DNA of 64,000 bases from Acidobacteriota bacterium (GTDB lineage Bacteria > Acidobacteriota > Blastocatellia > RBC074), in NCBI GenBank assembly GCA_016196035.1, contig JACPYM010000034.1, positions 1-64,000 on the forward strand. The letters are read 5' to 3'. The translations under genes were made by a program, and so were the position numbers. Of this stretch, positions 35,679-45,648 are shown in pieces; positions within the stretch are counted from its first letter, which is position 1; the number at the start of each line of letters is the position of its first letter. The notes under the pieces are model-generated. The model worked only from the letters and a program-made list of their open reading frames with translations, did no database searches and was not told the origin of the DNA.

Positions 35679-37976
35679 ATGAGAAATTCTAACTCGCAAT
35701 TTTCAGCACAGGTTGCCGCACTAACTATATTCTGGCGACGCGTCCAAGGGGCGGCCCATCAACATCGCGGAAAGCCTTATGCGGCTTTCCGCGAAATCGT
35801 TCGGCTCATCATGCCATACGCTTGGCGGCGGCGCGCAGTGCACTTTGTGCGCAGCCGCGGCGGATTGTTCACACTGCGCGATTGGCTCCAATCGTTAGGG
35901 ACTGATTCCCAGGTGACGCCAGTCTCGTCACCGCTACAATCCGGCGATTTTTATCATGGGATTACGCTTTTGCCGCATCTGCCGCCCAGGGAGGTTAAAG
36001 CCATTCTCAAACAGCCAGTAATTGAAATCACTCCCCCCGGCCCGGACATTATCTGTTTTTCGATCATTGATTGGTCGTTCCGCTTTCAGCGACCGCAGCA
36101 GTTGATGGCGCAGTTTGCCGCGCGCGGACAGCGGGTCTTTTATCTCAGCGTATCGCACTTTCGCAGTCTGCATGCCCGCCCTAAATACTCGGTGCAGCCG
36201 ATTTCGCATGGCGGCGCAGGGCAGCGCTTGGAGAACCTTTACGAGGTCACGCTGGCGACGCGCTATCCACTGGATCTATTCAATAATGTGATCTCGGCCA
36301 AGGAAGCGGGCGACTTGCTGGCCAGTCTTGATGAATTACGGCAGGCGTACAACATCAATGAAGCGATTGGCTACGTGATGATTCCCTCGTGGACACGCGT
36401 GGCTTGCGCCGCGCAAGAGCAGTGGGGTTGGCGTGTTATTTATGACTGCATGGATGAGTGGGAAAACTTTCCCCGCGTTAAGGCTGACGCGCTCGCCCTT
36501 GAAAAAGACTTGGTTCAATCCTGCGACCTGTTGGTCGTGACGGCGCAGCGGCTTTACGAAAAATGGCAGCCCTACCAGCGCCCGATGACATTGGCACGCA
36601 ATGCGGCTGATTACGATTTTTACGGCTTACGCTGTCAACCCAATGAATTATTGCCAGACATCACGCATCCGGTGATTGGTTACTTTGGAGCGCTGGCAGA
36701 CTGGTTTGACGTTGAATTGCTCGCCGCCGTCGCCCGTTTGCGCCCCCATTACACGTTTGTATTATTGGGGGGCGTTTTTGATGTGAACGTTGCACCCCTG
36801 CAGGCTCTGCCGAATATAAAGCTGCTCGGGCAACAGCCCTACGAAACGATGCCGCAGTACCTTTATCATTTCGATGCGTGCATCATCCCGTTCAAATTGA
36901 ACCCGATTACCGAAGCCACCGATCCGGTGAAGCTTTATGAATACTTAAGCGGCGGCAAGCCGGTAGTTTCGGTCAGATTACCGGAATTGGAACCTTACGC
37001 TGATTATGTCTATCTGGCGGACGGCGCGGCAGAATTCGCCGCGCAACTGGATGCCGCGCTGACTGAAGATTCGCCGCAAAAAGCGGAGCAACGCCGCGCG
37101 CTGGCTCGGCAGCATACTTGGCGACAACGCACCGAAATGATCTCTGCCGCGTTATCTTCGATTGTGCCGCGCGCCAGCATCGTCGTTGTTACTTATAACA
37201 ATCTGGCCTTGACCAAACTTTGTCTTGAAAGCGTGTTGCATAACACGGCATACGCCAACTTTGAAGTCATTGTGGTGGATAACCATTCCACCGATGGCAC
37301 GCCTGCTTACTTACGTGAACTGGCGGCTCGCCAAAGCAAGCTGAAAATAATCCTCAACGCGGTGAATGCCGGTTTTGCAAAAGCCAATAACCAGGGGATC
37401 GCACAGGCCGCTGGCGAATATCTTGTGTTACTTAACAATGACACGGTGGTTCCGCCGGGCTGGCTGACCCGGTTACTTCGGCACCTGGCTGATGCGGAAG
37501 TCGGGCTGGTTGGGCCGCTGACCAATTTTGTCGGCAACGAAGCGAAGCTGGAGGTGCCCTATGCCACCTGGTTTGAGATGGAAGAATTCGCGCGCCAGCA
37601 CACCTGGGCTCACAAAACATTGCATGCGGATATTCAGGTGTTAGCCATGTTTTGTGTGGCGTTTCGGCGCGCGGTGTTTGAACAGATTGGCCCGCTGGAT
37701 GAACGCTTTGGCGTCGGCATGTTTGAGGATGACGATTATTCGGTGCGGGTGCGCCAGGCGGGCTTGCGCGTAGCTTGTGCGGGCGATGTCTTTGTGCACC
37801 ATTTTGGTCAAGCGGCGTTTGGCAAACTGATCGAAAGCGGCGCTTACAACGCCATCTTTGATGAAAACCGGCGCTATTACGAAAGCAAGTGGAATGTTGT
37901 CTGGCAACCGCACCGCCACGCCGAATTGAACTTTGAACCCCATCATTATCCGGCCCTGAAACCAAAGCCTATTTGA
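35679..37976 (+). CDS. Two-domain glycosyltransferase (GT4-like plus GT2)
   Basis: 765 aa. Residues about 105-470 resemble a GT4/TuaH-like GT-B glycosyltransferase (DIICFSIIDWSFRFQRPQQLMAQFA; VIYDCMDEWENF; IPFKLNPITEATDPVKLYEYLSGGKPVV, the donor-binding Glu region). Residues about 490-740 are a GT2 domain: SIVVVTYNNLALTKLCLESV, VVDNHSTDGT, LLNNDTVVPPGW (DxD-equivalent NND), and GMFEDDDYSVRVRQAG with the catalytic Asp. The protein could add two different sugars. No signal peptide. First gene of the plus arm; the next frame starts 65 bp downstream. Confidence 0.88.
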   Translation: MRNSNSQFSAQVAALTIFWRRVQGAAHQHRGKPYAAFREIVRLIMPYAWRRRAVHFVRSRGGLFTLRDWLQSLGTDSQVTPVSSPLQSGDFYHGITLLPHLPPREVKAILKQPVIEITPPGPDIICFSIIDWSFRFQRPQQLMAQFAARGQRVFYLSVSHFRSLHARPKYSVQPISHGGAGQRLENLYEVTLATRYPLDLFNNVISAKEAGDLLASLDELRQAYNINEAIGYVMIPSWTRVACAAQEQWGWRVIYDCMDEWENFPRVKADALALEKDLVQSCDLLVVTAQRLYEKWQPYQRPMTLARNAADYDFYGLRCQPNELLPDITHPVIGYFGALADWFDVELLAAVARLRPHYTFVLLGGVFDVNVAPLQALPNIKLLGQQPYETMPQYLYHFDACIIPFKLNPITEATDPVKLYEYLSGGKPVVSVRLPELEPYADYVYLADGAAEFAAQLDAALTEDSPQKAEQRRALARQHTWRQRTEMISAALSSIVPRASIVVVTYNNLALTKLCLESVLHNTAYANFEVIVVDNHSTDGTPAYLRELAARQSKLKIILNAVNAGFAKANNQGIAQAAGEYLVLLNNDTVVPPGWLTRLLRHLADAEVGLVGPLTNFVGNEAKLEVPYATWFEMEEFARQHTWAHKTLHADIQVLAMFCVAFRRAVFEQIGPLDERFGVGMFEDDDYSVRVRQAGLRVACAGDVFVHHFGQAAFGKLIESGAYNAIFDENRRYYESKWNVVWQPHRHAELNFEPHHYPALKPKPI

Positions 37977-38041
37977 GCCTAATCGGATGTTCATGGCTTG
38001 CCTTGTGGCAGGTTCGTAGTAGTCGCGTAACGAGACAGAAA

Positions 38042-41000
38042 ATGAGTTTGGCCTTCAATCCCTTAAATCATCCGGAAGTTTTTATCGAACCTGCGAGCAC
38101 ACGCTGTACAGCGGCGGAGTGCGAGCACTTAGCTTTCATTGTCTGTGCCATTAGTTTGCTGAACCCCAAACTGATCGTCGAATGGGGAACCGGGAATGGC
38201 AACATGTACTCGGCAATTTGCCAAACAGTTAAGGCCCAAGGATTGGAGGCTGTTTGCTATGCCATCGCTTTCAATCAAGGTGTGGAAGACGCGGCTGTCA
38301 TTGCCGAATTGCGGCAGTATCATCAGGAACACTACGGAGCTTATTCGCGCATTCTTGAATTCGTTGAGCGCGAGGAAATTTCTGACGGCGAGAGGCAAGC
38401 CGGTGATGTGCCCAAACCGGACGGGTTGCTGGCAGGGTTGGCACAATTTGCTGATGGCTCAATAGATTTGCTATGCCTCAATAGCCTGCCTGCGGGCGTC
38501 TCTGCTGCACAAGTTTTGAGCGCTTGGCGAACCAAGCTCAGCCCGCGCGCTGTCGTGTTGATGCAGGGACAACCGGCGCTGGATCGGCCTGAATTCCCGC
38601 ACTTCGAGTTTACGCATGGCAATGGTTTGGCAGTTTGGGCCGTGGGCGAAACGCTTCCGCTTGAGTTTCAAGCGTTTTTAGCGACGGCCAATTCCGAACC
38701 TGAAAAATTGCGTGGCTTCTTTGAACAGTTAGGCCGGGCCTTGGCGGTGCGTTGTGAATTGCCGCAATTGCTGCGTGTGCAGCAGGCAGAGAACAAACGG
38801 TTACAGACAGCGCTTGCCGGCCAGGAGCAGACGCTCGAGGTTTTGCAGGGACAATTGGCGGCGCAGGCGATTGAGCTTGAACACGTCACCAACTCGCTGC
38901 TGTGGCGATTAAAAAACCGTTTGCTGCCGATTTATATGCAGTTGCCCTATCGGTTGCGGGTTGCCATTGCAAAAGGTGTACGAGGGCTGTTGGCCCTTGG
39001 GAAATTGCGCTCAAAACATGCCATACCACTGGCCCGCCTGGATAATCCGGCGTCACCCGCAACGCCCGCAGTGGTCGGCAATACGGCTAACGTTCGGCGC
39101 GCCAATTTGCCAATTAACGTTGAGAGGTGTGAGCAGCTTGTGCAGGCGTTGCTGGCCGAACTCGGCACTCTGAAAGACAAGTCGGCGCCGCCCAAAATTG
39201 ATGTGATCGTCCCCGTCTATCGTGGCGTTGAAGAAACCCTGGACTGTTTGGCTAGTGTGCTGCGGAGTCGCCCGGCAGTGGGTTACGAGTTAATCGTGAT
39301 TGACGACGCCGGGCCTGAACCGGAATTGAGAAAATATCTGGCCGCGTTAGCCGCGCAAGGGTTGCTCACGTTATTGCACAATGCTGAGAATTTGGGCTTC
39401 GTGAAGACGGTCAATCGCGGCATGAGACTGCACCCCGAACGTGATGTGGTGTTGCTCAACTCTGATACCCAAGTGACAGGCGACTGGCTTGACCGGCTAA
39501 CGCGGGCAGCCGTGTCCGCACCGGAGATCGGCACGGTGACGCCGCTTTCGAATAACGCCACGATTTGCAGCTACCCCGCAGCCTTTGAAGTGAACGAGTT
39601 ACCGGTGGATGCTAATCTCGCCAAACTTGATCAGCTTTGTGCCCAAATAAATCCAGGCAAAGTTGTGGAGGTTCCGACAGCAGTTGGTTTTTGCATGTAC
39701 ATTCGCCGCGCCTGCCTGAATCAGGTCGGCTACTTCGATGAACAAAACTTTGGCCGAGGTTATGGCGAAGAAAATGATTTCTGTATGCGTGCACTGGCGC
39801 ATGGCTGGCGGCATGTTTTAACCACCGATACTTTCGTTTACCACGCAGGCAATATCTCATTTGGCGCCGAGCATTCACCCGCCAAGCAAAAGGCTGCAGC
39901 GATACTCAACAAGTTGCACCCAACCTATTCACGCCGCGTGCAGCAGCATGTGGCTGACAACCCAGCCAAACCGGCGCGCCGCCGCCTGGATTTGGCGCGT
40001 CTCTCAAACGTCGGCGCTGGCCCCACCGTGCTTTTCATCAACCACAATATGGGCGGCGGCGTCGCGCGTCATGTGCGCGATTTGGTAACAGCCTTGGCGC
40101 GAGACGGTATGCGTTCGGTCATTTTGCAAGCCCTCGGATTAAACCAAGTGCAGTTGCTTCATCCTGACATTGGCCCGTTGCCAAATTTGGTTTTTGATGT
40201 ACATAGCGAGTTTAACGATTTATTGGGAGCGCTGAGGGCCTTAAACATCAGTCACGCCCACATTCACCACACCGTTGGCTTGCCCAAGGAAGCCTTGCTC
40301 GCGGTGCGAACCTTGCGGGTGCCGTATGACTGGACGATCCATGATTACTACTCGATTTGTCCGCGTCTTAATTTACTGGACGGGGCGGGTCGTTATTGCG
40401 GCGAACCTGACGCCCCGGTCTGCGATCAATGCATCAGAAAAAACGGAGCGTTCGTGGGAGCGTTTTCTACGCCGGAGCTAAGCATAACGCCGTGGCGTGA
40501 AGCCCACGCTGAGTGGCTGGCTGGCGCGCGCAAAGTCTTTGTGCCGCACCACAGCGTGGGGGCGCGCCTAAAGCCGTATTTTCCGCTGGTTGATTTTGAA
40601 GAGCGCCGCCATATAGAAAGCTACCCACAGGCCAAATCACTAGCTTTACCGCGCTTAGAGGGCGAACCATTGCGCGTGGCCGTGCTAGGTGTTCTCGTTC
40701 CACATAAGGGATCGGAACTCGTGTTGGCTTGCGCTAAAGACGCCGCCGCGCGCCGCTTGCCGCTGTCCTTTCATCTGATTGGCCAGGTGCATCATCCGGA
40801 GCGTTTCGCCGCTCTCGGCAACGTGACGATGACAGGCGAATACAAAGAGGAAGAAGTTTTTGCGGTGCTGGAAACACAACGCTGCCATTGTGCGTTTTTC
40901 GCCTCAATCATTCCTGAGACCTATTCGTTCACGCTCTCGATTGCCCTGGCTGCGCGGTTGTTTCCCGTGGCTTTTGATCTGGGCGCCATTGGCGCACGCA

Positions 41001-41152
41001 TTCGTGAAAGCGGTTGGGGGCATCTGTTTCCTTTAGCCGCCACAGCGGCTGAAATTAACGATTATCTAGCCGCGCTCTCACCCGAACCACCGGCAATGAG
41101 CCAGTATGGAGAACCGCAATTGACAGCGTCATTGATTGGCGGAATTGGTTAG
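38042..41152 (+). CDS. Multidomain methyltransferase-like / GT2 / GT4-like protein
   Basis: 1036 aa from the ATG at 38042 (MSLAFNPLNHPEVF); the longer frame begins inside the previous gene. Residues about 30-190 look like a class I methyltransferase or CmcI-like fold (LIVEWGTGNGNMYSAIC). Residues about 230-290 form a coiled coil ending in HVTNSLLWRLKNRLLP. Residues about 380-630 are a GT2 domain (IDVIVPVYRGVEETLDCLAS, LIVIDDAGPE, VVLLNSDTQVTGDWLDRL, GRGYGEENDFCMRA). Residues about 660-1030 are a GT-B-like domain (TVLFINHNMGGGVARHVRDL, LRVAVLGVLVPHKGSELVLA). A large processive or multistep glycan assembly enzyme is likely. Confidence 0.85.
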   Translation: MSLAFNPLNHPEVFIEPASTRCTAAECEHLAFIVCAISLLNPKLIVEWGTGNGNMYSAICQTVKAQGLEAVCYAIAFNQGVEDAAVIAELRQYHQEHYGAYSRILEFVEREEISDGERQAGDVPKPDGLLAGLAQFADGSIDLLCLNSLPAGVSAAQVLSAWRTKLSPRAVVLMQGQPALDRPEFPHFEFTHGNGLAVWAVGETLPLEFQAFLATANSEPEKLRGFFEQLGRALAVRCELPQLLRVQQAENKRLQTALAGQEQTLEVLQGQLAAQAIELEHVTNSLLWRLKNRLLPIYMQLPYRLRVAIAKGVRGLLALGKLRSKHAIPLARLDNPASPATPAVVGNTANVRRANLPINVERCEQLVQALLAELGTLKDKSAPPKIDVIVPVYRGVEETLDCLASVLRSRPAVGYELIVIDDAGPEPELRKYLAALAAQGLLTLLHNAENLGFVKTVNRGMRLHPERDVVLLNSDTQVTGDWLDRLTRAAVSAPEIGTVTPLSNNATICSYPAAFEVNELPVDANLAKLDQLCAQINPGKVVEVPTAVGFCMYIRRACLNQVGYFDEQNFGRGYGEENDFCMRALAHGWRHVLTTDTFVYHAGNISFGAEHSPAKQKAAAILNKLHPTYSRRVQQHVADNPAKPARRRLDLARLSNVGAGPTVLFINHNMGGGVARHVRDLVTALARDGMRSVILQALGLNQVQLLHPDIGPLPNLVFDVHSEFNDLLGALRALNISHAHIHHTVGLPKEALLAVRTLRVPYDWTIHDYYSICPRLNLLDGAGRYCGEPDAPVCDQCIRKNGAFVGAFSTPELSITPWREAHAEWLAGARKVFVPHHSVGARLKPYFPLVDFEERRHIESYPQAKSLALPRLEGEPLRVAVLGVLVPHKGSELVLACAKDAAARRLPLSFHLIGQVHHPERFAALGNVTMTGEYKEEEVFAVLETQRCHCAFFASIIPETYSFTLSIALAARLFPVAFDLGAIGARIRESGWGHLFPLAATAAEINDYLAALSPEPPAMSQYGEPQLTASLIGGIG

Positions 41153-41331
41153 CGGTAAACGATTGGGCCTTGCCAAAATCATCTGTTGATTTTAGGTTCT
41201 TCGCCGTGATGGCTTTCAAGCTTAATCAAGCCGCTTCGGAAAATTAAACTCGATGGCTAAGCGCGCAATTGCACCATCGCCCTTAACGCGCCCGTCGCTG
41301 ATCAACTAAATCAACGCATAACATTGAAGCT

Positions 41332-43362
41332 ATGACTACCGCTCATCCCCAGCCCGAACACAATTTTCACACTGCCTATCGCCCCGATATTGATGGCCTG
41401 CGCGCACTGGCTATTCTGCCGGTGGTGGCTTATCACACCGCTTCGCATTGGGCACCTGGCGGCTTTGTGGGGGTGGATATTTTCTTTGTTATTTCAGGTT
41501 ATCTTATTTCTTCCATCATCTTCCGAAGCCTCGCCAAGGGGGATTTTAGCTTCTCCGAATTCTATACGCGCCGGGTCAGACGCATCTTTCCGGCACTGTT
41601 ACTTGTTCTGGCTTCATGCTATGTGTTGGGCTGGTTTGCGTTGTTACCCGATGAATACAAACAGCTAGGCAAGCATATTGCAGCCGGTGCGGGGTTTGCG
41701 CAGAACTTCGTACTCTGGCAGGAAGTTGGATATTTTGATGTCGCTTCGGGACTCAAACCCTTGCTACATTTGTGGTCGCTGGCAATTGAAGAACAGTTTT
41801 ACCTTATCTTTCCGCTGTTAGTCTGGGCGGCTTGGCGCGGCGGCTTAAATGTGTTGACGGGAGTTATCCTGATTGGCTTGGTTTCTTTCAGGTTGAGCAG
41901 AGCGGGCATACATACCGATGCCATCAAAGCCTTTTACGCGCCGCATTATCGTTGGTGGGAACTGATGGTGGGCGCAACGCTTGCCTATGTTCAGGGTTTT
42001 CAGTGCTGGCCGTCTTGGCTGACGCGCTGGCTGCACGTTGTCGCATTTAACCGGGTGCTGTTCAAAACCCCGCCAGCCGAAGAAAATCGTGGCATGTGGC
42101 TTGCTAATGTGCTCTCATTTTTCGGACTTGCGCTGATCTTCGCTTCTATTTTCGGATTGGATCGCAGCATGCCTTATCCCGGCGCGCGGGCTTTGGCTCC
42201 GGTGCTGGGGGCGTGTTTCATTATCCTTGCGGGGCCAGCGGCTTGGGTGAATCGCCAAATCCTGTCCAGGAAAATAATGGTGTGGGTGGGGTTAATTAGT
42301 TACCCGCTCTACCTGTGGCACTGGCCGCTGTTGTCTCTCGCGCGGATTGTTGAGTCAGAAACGCCTTCGCTCCGCATCCAGCTCACTGCTGTGGGCATCA
42401 GCTTTTTGCTGGCGTATCTCACTTGGCGCTTGATTGAAAAACCTATCCGTGTTAGCAACCCAAATTGGCGCAAGACGGTTACGTTGTGCGTGTTGATGTT
42501 ATTGGTGGGGTGTGTCGGTTATAGCTGTTATCAAAAAAATGGCTTGGCCTTCCGCATGACTGCGTTTGAGCAACAAAACAAGGCCTTTACTTACGATAGC
42601 ACGGGAATGGGAAATCCGCCGGATCCGAAAGTAATGCTGCTGGGAGACTCTCATGCGCAACACTATGTTCCGGGCTTAAATAACGAACCGGTCATTTTTA
42701 GATATGGGGGGATTCCGTTTCGCGATGTTGATCACTATGACTTGCGCATAAAAGTTGGGACAACCAAAAATGCAGTAAACCGTGCGCTGGATGAGTTAGA
42801 GAAAAGCAGTTCCTTAAAAACGGTCATTCTAGCAAGTATGGGTACCGTATATTTGAGTGGCAAGATATTCGGTGATTTCGATAGCGCAAGAGTAACCGGT
42901 CTCGGGGTTACTTTAGCCAGCAGACCAGACATCCAGGATCGCTGGGAGGTTTACGGGCTAGGGATGAGAAATACGCTAAATGAATTGATTGCGAATAACA
43001 AAAATATCATTTTTGTTATAGACAATCCCGAACTGCCATTCAATCCTAAATCCTGCGTAGACTCTCGCCCTATTCGCTTAACTAGGCGAATACTCAAGCC
43101 CTGTGCTTTTCCCTATAAAGATTACGAAGAGCGAAATAACAGGTATCGCGCCCTGGTCGCAGAAGTTTTGAAAGACTATCCGCAAGTCAAAGTTTTTGAC
43201 GCTGCAAAATACCTGTGTGACAACGCGCTGTGCTGGGCAATGAAAGATGGCAAAATGCTTTACCGTGACCCCGATCACCTCTCAATAGACGGATCAAAAT
43301 ATCTTGCTCAATTTTTGACTCCGCTCATCCACGAAACTTTGACGGAGACACCAGCCCAATAG
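41332..43362 (+). CDS. Membrane O-acyltransferase (acyltransferase-3 plus SGNH domain)
   Basis: 676 aa. Residues about 15-385 are an acyltransferase-3 (OafA-type) domain with about ten hydrophobic segments, starting YRPDIDGLRALAILPVVAYH (catalytic His), then FFVISGYLIS and FYTRRVRRIFPAL. Residues about 430-670 are an SGNH-type esterase/transferase domain with VMLLGDSHAQHY (Ser) and DPDHLSIDGSKYL (Asp/His). The architecture is that of enzymes that acetylate surface polysaccharides, the SGNH part completing the transfer outside the membrane. The second half is more A+T-rich than the first, and the shift continues into the following genes. Confidence 0.92.
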   Translation: MTTAHPQPEHNFHTAYRPDIDGLRALAILPVVAYHTASHWAPGGFVGVDIFFVISGYLISSIIFRSLAKGDFSFSEFYTRRVRRIFPALLLVLASCYVLGWFALLPDEYKQLGKHIAAGAGFAQNFVLWQEVGYFDVASGLKPLLHLWSLAIEEQFYLIFPLLVWAAWRGGLNVLTGVILIGLVSFRLSRAGIHTDAIKAFYAPHYRWWELMVGATLAYVQGFQCWPSWLTRWLHVVAFNRVLFKTPPAEENRGMWLANVLSFFGLALIFASIFGLDRSMPYPGARALAPVLGACFIILAGPAAWVNRQILSRKIMVWVGLISYPLYLWHWPLLSLARIVESETPSLRIQLTAVGISFLLAYLTWRLIEKPIRVSNPNWRKTVTLCVLMLLVGCVGYSCYQKNGLAFRMTAFEQQNKAFTYDSTGMGNPPDPKVMLLGDSHAQHYVPGLNNEPVIFRYGGIPFRDVDHYDLRIKVGTTKNAVNRALDELEKSSSLKTVILASMGTVYLSGKIFGDFDSARVTGLGVTLASRPDIQDRWEVYGLGMRNTLNELIANNKNIIFVIDNPELPFNPKSCVDSRPIRLTRRILKPCAFPYKDYEERNNRYRALVAEVLKDYPQVKVFDAAKYLCDNALCWAMKDGKMLYRDPDHLSIDGSKYLAQFLTPLIHETLTETPAQ

Positions 43363-43430
43363 ATTGGTGGTAACATCTGACGCAATAATAATAACAGCGC
43401 CGGGTAACAGCTAGACGATCAGGCAATGGC

Positions 43431-44771
43431 ATGACTGAATTTTTCGCCAACTGGAAGTTAAAAAGGACTGCAAAGCGGCGGCTGGGCGCTTATCTGGACT
43501 TGACCCCGCGACTGAGTCTCAAAGAAAAAATCAGGTTGCAACTTTGGCAAAACCCCAGACTCTATCGCTTGTTACGTTCTTCGGTTGTTACGCTTCAAAA
43601 GTTGCTCCAATTGACGGCGGGAAGGCCAGCTAACCAAGACCTTCTTTTAGTCGAGCATACGCCCCCAGCGGTTATTGTTGAGCGCGCGCCCGAATGTGAG
43701 CCTCCGGCTGTCGCTATATTTTCTGGTACTGTTGGCGCCGCTCGCCGCTATCGTTGTGAGAATCGGGTTGACGAATTGCGGCTCGCGGGGATAACTGCCA
43801 GCGTCTTTGAATGTGACACTGAAGGGTTTACCCAAGCCCGCCAGTCAGAGGTGGTTGTCTTTCACCGCGTCCCCTGGAGCCAGGACGTGGCACAGTTGAT
43901 CAGTGCTATTCACCAGCGGGGCGGCAAATGTCTCTTCGATCTTGATGACCTACTATTCAAGCCAGAGCATATTCGCTGGTTGCGGTTTAGTGGGAAGCAT
44001 AACCGCGCCCTTGAAGACGAACACCGTCAGTTGACGGCCAGGTATTTTGCTACATTGGAGCAATGCGATGCTGTACTGGCCTCTACCCAGCCGCTGGCAA
44101 ATCTCATTGCCAGCGACACTGGAAAATTAACGCACGTCCTCCGCAATGCGCTTTCTGTTACTACAGTGAACGTCAGCAATGAGTTGATGAATGGATTGCC
44201 TGTGCCAACAGAGCAGGCAATTCTGATAGGGTATTTAAGCGGTACGCCCACTCACGATTATGATTTGCAGGCCGCGATTCCTGGTTTGGTGCAATTGCTT
44301 AAGGAGAACGCACAAACGTTCTTGGTGCTAGGGGGATTCTTCGACATCCGCGTCTTTCCAACCGAGTTACGCAAGCGTATTTTCGGCGCTCCTTTTCAGG
44401 ATTGGCGTTTGTTGCCCGGTCTAATTAAACGGCTTGACCTGATTATTGCGCCATTGGAGTCCGCAAACATCTTTACTGCTTGTAAGAGCGAGGTGAAATA
44501 CATTGAAGCTGGTATTGTCGGGGTTCCGACAATTGCCACGGCAACAGAGGCCTTTCAGACAGCGATTGTTGATGGGCAGAATGGCTGGTTGGTTCATCCT
44601 ACATCTTCACAGGACTGGTATGGGAAACTCGCGCTGGCTTGTACGGATCACGGTCAGCGACTAGCGTTGGGGCGAGCTGCTCGCCAAGATTGTTTAACGC
44701 GCTATACAGCGGAGGCTCGTGCTACTCAAATAAAACAGATTTTGGAGCATATTATGGGAAACATTGCCTGA
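43431..44771 (+). CDS. Glycosyltransferase, GT-B fold (GT1/GT4-like)
   Basis: 446 aa. After about 90 helical N-terminal residues comes a CgeB/GT4-like domain: VAIFSGTVGAARRYRCENRVDELR, VVVFHRVPWSQDVAQLI, KCLFDLDDLLF. The C-terminal half gives ILIGYLSGTPTHDYDL, FLVLGGFFDIRVFP, and KSEVKYIEAGIVGVPTIAT, the donor-binding motif with Glu (about residue 365). The donor and acceptor are unknown. It sits 68 bp after the acyltransferase gene and probably shares its transcript. Codon use is more A+T-rich than in the first half of the locus. Confidence 0.85.
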   Translation: MTEFFANWKLKRTAKRRLGAYLDLTPRLSLKEKIRLQLWQNPRLYRLLRSSVVTLQKLLQLTAGRPANQDLLLVEHTPPAVIVERAPECEPPAVAIFSGTVGAARRYRCENRVDELRLAGITASVFECDTEGFTQARQSEVVVFHRVPWSQDVAQLISAIHQRGGKCLFDLDDLLFKPEHIRWLRFSGKHNRALEDEHRQLTARYFATLEQCDAVLASTQPLANLIASDTGKLTHVLRNALSVTTVNVSNELMNGLPVPTEQAILIGYLSGTPTHDYDLQAAIPGLVQLLKENAQTFLVLGGFFDIRVFPTELRKRIFGAPFQDWRLLPGLIKRLDLIIAPLESANIFTACKSEVKYIEAGIVGVPTIATATEAFQTAIVDGQNGWLVHPTSSQDWYGKLALACTDHGQRLALGRAARQDCLTRYTAEARATQIKQILEHIMGNIA

Positions 44772-44850
44772 GCTTAGCATATGAATATCCCGGGTTCTTA
44801 TAATCAGATCGGTAAGAATAGCTGCTTATCTTATAGAGGGGTTCAATATT

Positions 44851-45591
44851 ATGAATCTGTTCGGGCGGTTTAGTAAGGCAACCAACAAGCAGTCAATTGA
44901 GAGTCCGCGAGAGCAATATGCTCGAAAGTACATTAATGGTTGGGGCATTGAGATCGGTGCGCTTAATCAGCCTTTGGTTAACCCTAACAAAGCACGCATC
45001 TCATATGTGGACAATCGTAACTATATCGGCTTATGCGAAATATATCCGGAAATTGATGCTAAACAGATTATCCCGCCGGACATTATCTGTTCGGGCGACA
45101 GGCTGGAAGCCATAGCGGATAAATCATTTGACTTTGTAATAGCCAATCATGTGCTTGAGCACTTAGTTGACCCTCTCGGCGCTCTTCAACACTGGGCACG
45201 TGTCTTAAAGCCGGAAGGGGTTTTATATTGCTCTGTGCCTGACCACGAAAATATGCTGGATAGGGGAAGGTCGCTAACGACTTTGAACCATTTGATTGAA
45301 GATCATGAGAACAGAGACCCGGCTAGAGACATCGTTCATTATTTCGAGTGCGCTTATTATTGGGGCAAAGCTAAAAACGTTGCTGAATGCATGTCTTATG
45401 TAAATAAATACTGTGTGGAGCAACGCTACCCTATCCATTTTCACACTTTTGATAAAGCTCTTCTTGAGGTATTTTTTGATTACTACATGCGGTGTGAGAG
45501 TAATTTGAAGCTTGTTGAAGACATCGCGGAAAATACTATTAACGGCACCAAAGAGTATATATGCGTATTAAAGAAAATATTACTCAGATGA
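44851..45591 (+). CDS. Class I SAM-dependent methyltransferase
   Basis: 246 aa, small soluble protein. The N-terminal motif is GIEIGALNQPLV rather than the classic GxGxG loop; further on are SYVDNRNYIGL, DKSFDFVIANHVLEHLVDP (motif II/III) and VLKPEGVLYCSVPD. This is a methyltransferase type common in glycan clusters. AGAGGGG precedes the ATG. The gene is clearly A+T-rich compared with the window average, in line with recent acquisition. The stop at 45591 is 57 bp before the next start. Confidence 0.85.
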   Translation: MNLFGRFSKATNKQSIESPREQYARKYINGWGIEIGALNQPLVNPNKARISYVDNRNYIGLCEIYPEIDAKQIIPPDIICSGDRLEAIADKSFDFVIANHVLEHLVDPLGALQHWARVLKPEGVLYCSVPDHENMLDRGRSLTTLNHLIEDHENRDPARDIVHYFECAYYWGKAKNVAECMSYVNKYCVEQRYPIHFHTFDKALLEVFFDYYMRCESNLKLVEDIAENTINGTKEYICVLKKILLR

Positions 45592-45648
45592 ATGCTAGAT
45601 CAGCATTGCTGCATTTCTCGTTGGGCTTTATTGGTTAGGGGCATGTTG

